Shown piece by piece: positions 48,168-56,247 of a stretch of DNA of 64,000 nucleotides; the first letter of the stretch is position 1; each line of letters begins with the position of its first letter. The notes below the pieces were generated by a model. The model did not search any database and was not told the origin of the DNA. It saw only the letters and a program-made list of their open reading frames with translations. The position numbers and the translations under genes are program-made. Source of the DNA: Acidobacteriota bacterium (GTDB lineage Bacteria; Acidobacteriota; Thermoanaerobaculia; Multivoradales; J023); assembly GCA_029263315.1 (NCBI GenBank), contig JAJCXR010000054.1, positions 186,001 through 250,000 on the forward strand. Direction: 5' to 3'.

Positions 48168-50211
48168 GCGCTGGCGTCGCGTCCAGGATCTTTTCGACCA
48201 AGCCCTAGAGCTCGAAGCCGAGGACCGGGAAGCCTTCCTCGCCGAGGCCTGCGGCGACGACCAAGAGCTGCGGGACGAGGTGGCAGGCATGCTCGAGGTG
48301 GATGCCAGCCTGAGCCCCGATTACTTCGAGAACGTGGTGGTGGGCGGCTCGGCGTTGTTGACCGAGACCTTCGACCCCATCCTGCAGCGGGGCTCCATCG
48401 GCAAGTACAAGATCGTCGAAAAGGTCGGCGAGGGCGGCTTCGGCATGGTGCACCGGGGGGTGGATCAGGATCTCAAGCGGGAGGTCGCCATCAAGACTTG
48501 CACCTCCAGCGACGAACGGCTGCGGCTGCGCTTCCAGCGGGAGGCGGAGATATCAGCCCGCCTGCAGCACCCCAACATCACCACGGTGCACGACCTGGGC
48601 ATCGAAGACGGCATCCCTTACCTGGTCCAAGAGCTCCTCAGTGGCGAGGATCTGAGCGACAAGATCGAAAACCAGGCGCCCCTCGATACCGCCACCCGCC
48701 TCGACTATCTCTTGCAAATGGCCCGTGGCCTAGCCCATGCCCACAAACATGGCGTCCTGCATCGGGACGTCAAGCCGGGCAACATGCGGGTGCTGGACAA
48801 CGGCCGACTGAAGATCCTCGATTTCGGTATCGCCCGTTTGGTGGAAGAACGCAATCCCATCACCACCGAAGGGGTCGCCGTCGGCACCGTGGGGTATCTG
48901 TCCCCTGAGCAGTTCGAGGGCACTGGGGTGGATCGACGCTCCGACATCTTCTCCTTCGGTGTCGTCGCCTATGAGCTGCTCACCCAGGTACGACCCTTTC
49001 CGGGGTCCACCTTCTCCGAGGTCTCGTTCAAGCTGATACATGAGCCGCCCATCCCCATGGGCGAACACTGGCCCGACTGCCCGTTGGCCCTGGAGCACCT
49101 GGTCAGCCGCTGCCTGGAGAAGGACAAACAGCATCGCTATCAGGACTTCAACGAGCTCATTCCCGACCTGGAAGCCGTGATCGAGCAACTGGCCGGTGAC
49201 CAGCCCTTGACCACCTTCAGCCAGGAGACGGAGCGCCGACAACGCAACCGCTGGTGGGTCATGGCGGCCGGCATTCTGGGTCTGCTCGTCCTGCTCATCG
49301 CCGGTCGATTCTTCGGCGGTCGGGACGACCTCTCGATGACGCCCGTCGTCGAGAGCGCGGAGCTAGCCGAAAGCAGCTCGGCCCCTGTGCCTTCTACAAC
49401 GCTCAACCCAGAGGTCGGCGCAGACCGGGGGGCCGTCGGTATCGCCGCCGATGAGCGGGTCGGTAGCCTAGACAAACGCCGGGAGCCCGTGACGCCGACG
49501 GTGGCTGCAGAATCCCCGGAGCGGGCCGCAGAGGCGGCACAGCGTCCTAGCGCAGTCGCTTCTAGGGCAGGCGCTTCTGCGGCGGGCGATACCGCAGCAA
49601 TGGAAAGCTCGGTGATCGATGCGACCGAGCTGCCGGCCACCGTGGACACGGAGCCGGGCTCCGGAGTCAACATGCTGGCAGAAGCGCTTCCCCAGGCCGA
49701 AGAGCGGTTCTCCCAGACTCCGCCGGAACCGTCGGCAACCGACGGTGATCGTCCAATTCCAGCCTCCGAAACGCCGACGGCAACGGCCGGAGCTGCAGAG
49801 TTGCCCCCCTCCATCGTTGCGAACCCGGCGCCCCAACTTTCTCCGCAGCCCTCCGGCGCTCGGGACGCGGCGCCGCTTGAACCGGCCACCGAGCCCTCCG
49901 TCGACAGCCCCGAGGCTCGATACCTGCGGCCGGCCGTCGAGGTCGAGCCCGAGCTCTTGCACCGGGGCACACCGATTTACCCACGGCGGGCCTACATCCT
50001 CAAATTGGAGGCCCGGGTTCAACTGTTGGTGAGGGTCGACGACCAGGGCCATGTCACCCAGACGGTGGTCAAATCCTGCACCACCCCCGATATGGGTTTT
50101 GAGGCGGCGGCCCAGAAAGCGGCCAGCAAATCCCGCTTCCGCGCCGGTACCGTCGACGGCGTGCCCGCGGCCTCCTGGCATGAGCTGACCTTCGAGTTCA
50201 AATATCAGTAG
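48157..50211 (+). CDS. Ser/Thr protein kinase with extracytoplasmic TonB-C domain
   Basis: The frame opens at 48064 inside the sigma gene; GTG 48157 gives 684 residues. A leading helical segment (RVQDLFDQALELEAEDREAF) is the part that accompanies ECF-linked kinases. The Hanks kinase domain (about 83-345) has GEGGFG (91-96), Lys113, HRDVKPGN (Asp204), DFG (222-224) and a GTVGYLSPEQ activation-loop end. One membrane helix follows (WWVMAAGILGLLVLLIAG, about 370). After a Pro/Ala/Glu-rich linker of about 200 residues the protein ends in a TonB C-terminal domain (YPRRAYILKLEARVQLLVRV, QKAASKSRFRAGTVDG). The TonB fold outside the membrane could sense or contact outer-membrane receptors. It overlaps the sigma gene. 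Confidence 0.9.
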   Translation: MQAERWRRVQDLFDQALELEAEDREAFLAEACGDDQELRDEVAGMLEVDASLSPDYFENVVVGGSALLTETFDPILQRGSIGKYKIVEKVGEGGFGMVHRGVDQDLKREVAIKTCTSSDERLRLRFQREAEISARLQHPNITTVHDLGIEDGIPYLVQELLSGEDLSDKIENQAPLDTATRLDYLLQMARGLAHAHKHGVLHRDVKPGNMRVLDNGRLKILDFGIARLVEERNPITTEGVAVGTVGYLSPEQFEGTGVDRRSDIFSFGVVAYELLTQVRPFPGSTFSEVSFKLIHEPPIPMGEHWPDCPLALEHLVSRCLEKDKQHRYQDFNELIPDLEAVIEQLAGDQPLTTFSQETERRQRNRWWVMAAGILGLLVLLIAGRFFGGRDDLSMTPVVESAELAESSSAPVPSTTLNPEVGADRGAVGIAADERVGSLDKRREPVTPTVAAESPERAAEAAQRPSAVASRAGASAAGDTAAMESSVIDATELPATVDTEPGSGVNMLAEALPQAEERFSQTPPEPSATDGDRPIPASETPTATAGAAELPPSIVANPAPQLSPQPSGARDAAPLEPATEPSVDSPEARYLRPAVEVEPELLHRGTPIYPRRAYILKLEARVQLLVRVDDQGHVTQTVVKSCTTPDMGFEAAAQKAASKSRFRAGTVDGVPAASWHELTFEFKYQ

Positions 50212-50244
50212 GCTCGGCCTGCCACGCCCCAAAGACCCGATACG

Positions 50245-52716
50245 TCAGTTGTCGACGTAACCCAAGGCTTCGAGACGCCGCCGCAGCTCTTCGTCCACCT
50301 CGACACGGGTCGACGAGGCAGCACCTCGACGCCGCAGCCCCGCTTCCAACCGGCGCAAGGTCTGGTCGAGGTAGCCCTCTTCGAGACGATCCTGCGACGC
50401 CAGATCCCGAGTCTCGTCCATGTCCGCGGCGATATCGAACAGCTCGTGACCATGGGGGCGCTGCGCCGCGTCGACGATCAGCTTGAAGTCTCGATCGATG
50501 ACACTATGTTGGTGCCGGGCACCCAAGCGCAGGTAGGCGAAGGACGCATCCTTGCCCTCCGTCGAGGTGCCCCGCATCCAAGGTAACAGGCTCTGACCTT
50601 GCACCAGGTCGGGGGGCTCGGCTCCGAGATAGTCGAGGACGGTGGGCAGGACATCCATCTGATTGGCCAAGATGGGCAGCCGTTGCCCGGCCCCTTGCCC
50701 GGCGGGCAAGTGGACGATCAGCGGCACCCTCAACTGCTCACCGTAGAGGGTCTTGCCGTGTTCCCAACCGCCATGCTCGAAGAACTCTTCGCCATGGTCG
50801 GACAGCAAGACGATGAGACTGGAAGCGTCGATCCCCTGACCTCGTAAACGATCCAACAGGCGGCCGAAGTGGTGATCGGTGTAGGCGATCTCAGCGTCGT
50901 AAAGATCGCTCCACGCCTCGGCGGTACCCGGCGGCGCTTCCAGCCGGCCGGCGGAAATGTCGTGCACGTGCTCGAGCCATCCCCGCTGCCGCTCAACGCC
51001 GGCCGCAAAGCGCTCGTAGTACTCGTCCGACGGCGTGTACGGGGCGTGGGGATCGGTGGCGTGCACATAGAGGAAGAAGGGCGGCCGTTGCCCCCGTGGC
51101 GCCAAAGTATCGAGCCACTTGAAGACCCAGCTGTGCAAACGCTCTGCCGTCTGGTGGAAAAAGACGTTGTCTTCGGACTCCCGCAAGTACTGGTAGTGAT
51201 CGAACCCTTGATCCAAACCGAAGGCGGCGTCGACATTGCCGTTGGTGATGAAACCCACCGTTTCGTATCCCTGTTCTTTCAGCGCCTCCGCCAAGGTGGT
51301 GATCTGCGGCGCCAGGGCTTCGTCCCGCCGGTTGACGCCATGGGCTTGCGGCAACATGCCGGTGAACAACGAGGTGACGGCGGTACGCGTCCACGACGAC
51401 TGGGCCTGCGCCCGGGTGAAGACGGTGGCCCCGGCGGCGAATTGATCGATCCGCGGGCTGATCGGGCGATCGTAGCCATAGGTCCCCAGGCGATCGGCCC
51501 GCAGGGTATCGATCAAGTAGACGATGATGTCCGGCGGCACATCCATATCCGGCGACCCATCTTCTGCCGGGGGAATTGCCCTCTCCGGAGCCGATTTCGC
51601 ATCTGACGGCGCATCTGAGGCCTCGTCGACGGCAGCAGCGGGACGCATGACCATGGGCAGCAACACCGTCACCGCCGGACCACCACCGAACCAACCGGTG
51701 AGGCGATCCCAGAGGCCGCCATCGGCGCGACCACCGATCAACGACAGGCGAGCCAGTTGGGGCGTCTCGATGGGCAATGCCCAGCGGGAGGGCCCCGCCG
51801 CGTCGTCGGAGCCATCGCCGCCGGCCCCGGCGGCGTCGTTCGGTGACCAGGTGACGGTACCGTCCGCCGTCTCCAGCTCGACGCTCAAGGCAACCGCCCC
51901 GTTGGATGATTCCACATGGCCCAAGACCAGCTCGTCACCGGGTCTCAGATCTTCGAAATAGGACACCCGGCTACCCACCGGCAGACGCAGCAGCTCCCCT
52001 TGCTGGCTAGGAGCGGCGGCGTCCAAAGCTCCCTCTAAGGTCAGGCTGTACCAAAGCACCGCCAAGGAACGATCATCGACGGCCCCGGGGAAGATTTCGG
52101 AGGGCACGTCGTGGCGCCCGTAGCGCAGCTCAAATCGGTTGCGGCCCACCCGCAAACGGGACGCCGGGACGGCGAGGCGCAGCCGCTCGAAATCCTGGCC
52201 GATCTCCACTTGCCCGACACTCTGACCATTGACCAGCACCTCCACCGTCTGCGGGCTGGCCCCCGGGTAAGTGAAGGCGCGCCCGTGCAGCACCAACTCG
52301 GCATCGTAGGTGTCGCTGGAGAACAGCTCGAAGGTGGACACCGGCCCCAGCCCCCAAACGTAGGAACGCACATCGTCCCGTTCGTCCAAACCCCAACCGG
52401 TCAGCAAATGGGCCCGAGCGGCCGGCGAACCGAGTTGCAAGCTCGCCACCTCGGTGTCCGTCGCCGCCGTCGGAAAGAGCTGCAGCAGGTGGTGGACAGG
52501 CAGCCGCGGTGACCGGTCGCCGTCGGCGGTGTCGGCCTCGGCGGCAGACGCAACGCCGCCGGCTGACCGGACGGTGGCCGAAGGCGCGGGTGGCTGGTCA
52601 CCGCCACAGGCCAGAAGACTGGCCAGAAGACTCAGGAGCAGCAACAGATGGGACAATGTCCCGAGTGTGGTGCGGATCCAAGAATGCGGGGCGAATGGGT
52701 GCGACTTGTGGGTCAT
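50245..52716 (-). CDS. Sulfatase/alkaline-phosphatase superfamily lipoprotein
   Basis: About 823 residues from ATG 52716. The signal peptide ends in a lipobox LLAC (Cys37). Residues about 60-370 are a beta-rich non-catalytic domain (carbohydrate-binding-like: LVLHGRAFTYPGASPQTVEV, NGQSVGQVEIG). The catalytic domain starts at PPDIIVYLIDTLRADRLGTY and includes LLSDHGEEFFEHGG. At the nucleophile site the sequence is T-R-T-A-V-T-S-L, so Thr replaces the formylglycine Cys, as in the protein at 6511. It ends VDEELRRRLEALGYVDN, a tail often seen in acidobacterial sulfatase-like proteins. It is tail-to-tail with the kinase gene and follows a thioesterase gene by 14 bases. Substrate unknown. Confidence 0.82.
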   Translation of the reverse strand: MTHKSHPFAPHSWIRTTLGTLSHLLLLLSLLASLLACGGDQPPAPSATVRSAGGVASAAEADTADGDRSPRLPVHHLLQLFPTAATDTEVASLQLGSPAARAHLLTGWGLDERDDVRSYVWGLGPVSTFELFSSDTYDAELVLHGRAFTYPGASPQTVEVLVNGQSVGQVEIGQDFERLRLAVPASRLRVGRNRFELRYGRHDVPSEIFPGAVDDRSLAVLWYSLTLEGALDAAAPSQQGELLRLPVGSRVSYFEDLRPGDELVLGHVESSNGAVALSVELETADGTVTWSPNDAAGAGGDGSDDAAGPSRWALPIETPQLARLSLIGGRADGGLWDRLTGWFGGGPAVTVLLPMVMRPAAAVDEASDAPSDAKSAPERAIPPAEDGSPDMDVPPDIIVYLIDTLRADRLGTYGYDRPISPRIDQFAAGATVFTRAQAQSSWTRTAVTSLFTGMLPQAHGVNRRDEALAPQITTLAEALKEQGYETVGFITNGNVDAAFGLDQGFDHYQYLRESEDNVFFHQTAERLHSWVFKWLDTLAPRGQRPPFFLYVHATDPHAPYTPSDEYYERFAAGVERQRGWLEHVHDISAGRLEAPPGTAEAWSDLYDAEIAYTDHHFGRLLDRLRGQGIDASSLIVLLSDHGEEFFEHGGWEHGKTLYGEQLRVPLIVHLPAGQGAGQRLPILANQMDVLPTVLDYLGAEPPDLVQGQSLLPWMRGTSTEGKDASFAYLRLGARHQHSVIDRDFKLIVDAAQRPHGHELFDIAADMDETRDLASQDRLEEGYLDQTLRRLEAGLRRRGAASSTRVEVDEELRRRLEALGYVDN

Positions 52717-52730
52717 CGCCAAGGCATCCG

Positions 52731-53261
52731 TCAGCGGGCCCCATCTTGGGCCGCCGGATGGGTACCTCCGACATGCACAAAGGTGCCACGGCAGGTGGCC
52801 GTCACTTGGCCACCCGCCTCGACGGTGGCCTCCACCGTCACTTTTTTGCCTTCGCTGGCAACCACCCGAGCCCGCAGGAACAGAGGTTGGTCGCGGGGCG
52901 TCGGACGCCTCAGCTTGACATGGAAGTCCGCTGTCACCGTCACCGGCAGGGCGTCGAGGTGGTCACGGCGCATGACAAACCACGCCGCCGCCCAATTGCT
53001 GTGACAATCCAGCAGGGAGCCGAGGATGCCGCCATTGACCACGTTGTCAAAGGCCTCGTGGTGGGGCGCCGCCGTCCATCGACAGATCAGCTCGTCGGGG
53101 TCGTCGGGGTTGGCGAAGCTGCGAATCCGCAATCCCTTGTCGTTGACCGGACCACAACCGAAGCAGCGGCCGCCGGGCGTATGGAGCTCTTGTAGGCTCG
53201 CCCCGCCGGGAATCTGGAAAGGCTGCAACGCGTCAGGAGTCGCTTCAGGTATCTCAGACAT
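52731..53261 (-). CDS. PaaI-type hotdog thioesterase
   Basis: This encodes 176 residues. CFGCGPVNDKGLRI near the N-terminus and HHEAFDNVVNGGILGSLLDC, the hotdog active-site helix, place it in the PaaI/DUF4442-like thioesterase family. It probably hydrolyses an acyl-CoA or acyl-ACP. It overlaps the HIT gene upstream by eight bases and lies 14 bases before the sulfatase-like gene, so the three may be co-transcribed. Confidence 0.85.
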   Translation of the reverse strand: MSEIPEATPDALQPFQIPGGASLQELHTPGGRCFGCGPVNDKGLRIRSFANPDDPDELICRWTAAPHHEAFDNVVNGGILGSLLDCHSNWAAAWFVMRRDHLDALPVTVTADFHVKLRRPTPRDQPLFLRARVVASEGKKVTVEATVEAGGQVTATCRGTFVHVGGTHPAAQDGAR

Positions 53262-53688
53262 CGGCGTCTTCCGCCAAGGCTCGGTGCAACTTGGCCAACA
53301 GCTCCGGCGCCTTGCCGTGATCGAGCTGCCCGGCGGACCACCCGACGCCCAGGCCGTCCGCCCCGTGCCGCGGGATGATGTGGAAATGCACGTGCATCAC
53401 TTCCTGGTGGGCCTGCCGTCCATTGTTCTGTAACAAGTTGTAGGCCGTCGCTCCGGTGGCCTGCATGACGGCCCGGCAGAGGCGCGGCAGCACCCGTCCC
53501 AGGGCCGCCGCCGCATCGTCGCTCAGCTGATGCAAGAAGGCCCCCCGCTGCTTGGGGATCACCAAGGTATGGCCATGGCTCAAGGGGTTGACGTCGAGAA
53601 AAGCCAGGACGTGATCGTCCTCATATACCCGATGGCAGGGAATCTCACCGGCCAGAATCTTGTCGAAGATGGTCTCATGGTCGCTCAT
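53254..53688 (-). CDS. HIT-family nucleotide hydrolase
   Basis: This encodes 144 residues with the histidine triad HVHFHIIPR (near 99-103) and the family's conserved CHRVYEDDHVLAFLD and GHTLVIPK blocks. HIT proteins hydrolyse adenosine-phosphoramidate or dinucleoside polyphosphates. The ATG is at 53688. It is the first gene of a three-gene minus-strand unit. Confidence 0.93.
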   Translation of the reverse strand: MSDHETIFDKILAGEIPCHRVYEDDHVLAFLDVNPLSHGHTLVIPKQRGAFLHQLSDDAAAALGRVLPRLCRAVMQATGATAYNLLQNNGRQAHQEVMHVHFHIIPRHGADGLGVGWSAGQLDHGKAPELLAKLHRALAEDADV

Positions 53689-54084
53689 GGGATCATTTTA
53701 GTGGACAAGCCGGCGACTGGACAGCTTAGTACACCTTCCGGAAATACGGTGACGTATCGAGAGCCCCGAGGCGCCGCGTCCGCAAGGCTTGCGAGCGAGG
53801 CATAGTGGGGCTCTGTTGCAGCGAGCGTAACGCCGCGGACGTGGATGCATCGGCGCTCGAATACCAGCGTATTTTTGAAAAGGTGTACTTAGCTACACTT
53901 CGAATCCTCCAGTGGATATCGCCATCTACTGTCTTGGGAGTCTCGAATCTCTATGTCATCCTAGGCCACCGGCCCCTTGGGCGAGGTATAACACCCGGCC
54001 TACACACCGTCCGCAACGTGCAACTTGCTCAAACGCAACCAGCCAGTGTTCGCCGCCCGGTCACCAATCGAGGAATCCGCACCG
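53689..54084. other. Divergent intergenic region
   Basis: This 396-base gap separates the HIT and MMPL genes. The part around 53870-53960 is AT-richer and probably holds a promoter, but no convincing -35/-10 pair is seen. TATAAC at 53981 could be a -10 box. No RNA gene was recognised. Confidence 0.45.
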
Positions 54085-56247
54085 ATGACCCCCAACCCCA
54101 TCCTTCGCCTGATCTTCTGGCTCAGCCTGACGGCCGTGCTTCTATCGGCCGTGCTGGTGGTGACCTGGGTGGACTTGACGCCTCAGGTGGGTTCGGACTT
54201 TTTCTTCTCGACGGAAGACCCCCAACTGCAAGCGTCGAGGCAGATCAACGACCTCTTCCCCGCCGCCGATCAAATCCTCATCCGCGCCGTCGGCGAGGAC
54301 ATCTACGGCGCGGAGTATCTCGACAAGCTGCGCCAACTTTCGGAGGAGCTCCTGGCCTTGGACGGGGTCACCGCGGTACAGAGCCTGACCCATGGCCCAG
54401 CCCGCCCCGACAAGGTACCGGAAAGCCCGATTTGGCGTCGTCTACTGTTGGGGGACTCCGCCAACGCCAGTCTGCTGGTTGTCAGTGTCGACGCCGACGA
54501 CGCTGACGACGCCGCGGAACGCCGGCTCATGGGGCAGCTGGAGGAGCTGTTGGCCGGCCACAGCGTGCCCAGCTTCGCCCTCGACATTTCCGGCGTCCCC
54601 TATGTGATCGAGCTCATCCGACGGCATCTGAGCCGCGACCTGCGCACCTTCTCCCTCGCTTCGTTGCTCGTCTTCGGCCTGCTCATCGCCCTCATCTACC
54701 GTTCCTGGCGTCTCGTCGTCGGCACTTTGGTGTCCTGCTTGGGGGCCTGCGCCATCGCCCTGACCTTGCTGCACGTGCTGGGCAAACCCATCGGCCTGTT
54801 GACCGCCAACATCATCACCATCGTCTTCGTGCTCACCCTGTCCCACATCGTCTTCCTGATCGCCAACTGGCGACACGAGCAACGGCATCCGTCGCAGGCC
54901 GAGGACAGCACACCTTCCGAGATCGTGCAGCGGGCCGTCGCCCGCACGTTCAAAGCCTCCTTCTGGTGCATGGTCACCACCCTGCTGGGCTTCGCCAGCC
55001 TGCTCTTCGCCAGCGCCAAACCCCTGCGCGAGCTGGGTTTCTCCGGCGCCTTGGGTGCGGCGGTGGCGATCCTCGTCGCCTACAGCTTGTTCCCTGGCTT
55101 TCTAGGGCCGGGATTTCTAGCCGCCTCCTCTTCCAGCCGCTCCCCAAACAAAGATCCGTCGCCCTTTCCCTGGTCGCCGGGCAAGGTCAGCCTCGCGGTG
55201 CTGGGGCTCCTGGTGCTGGGGCTTGGCCTGGGCATCCCGAAGATCAACACCGACCCCAATCTACTGTCGTACTTTGCCGCCGACAGCACCTTGCGCAACG
55301 GCCTGGAGATGATCGATCGCAGCGGTGGCAGCAGCCCCCTGCTCTTTGTGGTGACGGCCCCGGAGGACGGCACTTTCGACAACAAGGAGCTGCTCGAAAA
55401 AATCGACGCCGTGCAGCAACACTTCGACGCCGACCCGGCCGTTGGCACGGCCCTGTCGTTGTCGGTTTTGGTGGCGGAGGCGCGGAGCCGTCCCTTCGGC
55501 ATGCTCTTGCCCCTGGGCGCCGTCTACAAGCTGTTGGACAGCCCCAACAACGGCCGGGTGCTGAGCTCCTTCCTCACCGAGGATCGCCGCCAGGCCCTGC
55601 TTTTCCTGCGCATGCGGGAGACCGATCGCCAAGAGCCGCGGGCGGAGATCATCACTCGCCTGCGACGCACGGTGACCGAGCAGGGTCTGCAGGTGGAGCT
55701 CAGCGGCGGCCTCTTCGAGCTGCAGGCCCAGCTCGGGCAATTGGTGGCGCGCTCCCTGGTCAACGGCCTGGCGGGCCTCTTCGCTCTCTTCCTGGTGGTC
55801 GCCGCGGTGGTCAGCCGCAGTTGGCGAACCACCCTGGCCATGGTGCTGGCCCTGCTGCCGATCCCCTGCCTGCTGCTCGGGGCCTTCGGCCATTTGGGGC
55901 AGCCGGTGGACCTTATTTCGTCCCCCGCCGCCAACGTCGCCATCGCGCTGGGCATCGACTCGATGATCCATCTGGTGATGACCGTCCGCCGGCGACGGGC
56001 CGCCGGCGACGGCCTGGCCTTGGCCTGGGACAATGCCCGAAACCAACTGTGGCAACCGATCGTCGGAGCCATGCTCATCTTGGCCACCGGCTTCGGCATC
56101 TTCGCCCTGTCGAGCTTCCCGCCCACCCAGCGGTTCGGCTCGGCGGTGGCTTTCGGCACCTTGGCGGCGGCGGTCATGGCCCTGGTGGTGCTGCCCACCC
56201 TGGCGACCCTGGGAACCGGCCGCCGGCCTCAGAAGAGCTCGAGCTGA
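54085..56247 (+). CDS. MMPL/RND-superfamily membrane transporter
   Basis: ATG 54085 follows GAGGA by ten bases and starts right before the first membrane helix; TTG 54025 is less likely. The protein has 720 residues. It has the RND layout of two repeats, each with one helix, a large extracytoplasmic domain and five helices (SLLVFGLLIALIYRSWR; then VAAVVSRSWRTTLAMVLALL in repeat two). NIITIVFVLTLSHIVFLIANW and NVAIALGIDSMIHLVMTV are the family's central helices. It resembles HpnN-type lipid or hopanoid exporters. No partner gene is adjacent. Its 3' end overlaps the polymerase gene tail-to-tail by 19 bases. Confidence 0.88.
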   Translation: MTPNPILRLIFWLSLTAVLLSAVLVVTWVDLTPQVGSDFFFSTEDPQLQASRQINDLFPAADQILIRAVGEDIYGAEYLDKLRQLSEELLALDGVTAVQSLTHGPARPDKVPESPIWRRLLLGDSANASLLVVSVDADDADDAAERRLMGQLEELLAGHSVPSFALDISGVPYVIELIRRHLSRDLRTFSLASLLVFGLLIALIYRSWRLVVGTLVSCLGACAIALTLLHVLGKPIGLLTANIITIVFVLTLSHIVFLIANWRHEQRHPSQAEDSTPSEIVQRAVARTFKASFWCMVTTLLGFASLLFASAKPLRELGFSGALGAAVAILVAYSLFPGFLGPGFLAASSSSRSPNKDPSPFPWSPGKVSLAVLGLLVLGLGLGIPKINTDPNLLSYFAADSTLRNGLEMIDRSGGSSPLLFVVTAPEDGTFDNKELLEKIDAVQQHFDADPAVGTALSLSVLVAEARSRPFGMLLPLGAVYKLLDSPNNGRVLSSFLTEDRRQALLFLRMRETDRQEPRAEIITRLRRTVTEQGLQVELSGGLFELQAQLGQLVARSLVNGLAGLFALFLVVAAVVSRSWRTTLAMVLALLPIPCLLLGAFGHLGQPVDLISSPAANVAIALGIDSMIHLVMTVRRRRAAGDGLALAWDNARNQLWQPIVGAMLILATGFGIFALSSFPPTQRFGSAVAFGTLAAAVMALVVLPTLATLGTGRRPQKSSS

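Noticed and set aside
53880..53920. TTCGAATCC resembling a tRNA T-loop
   Set aside because: No acceptor, D or anticodon stems can be formed around it.
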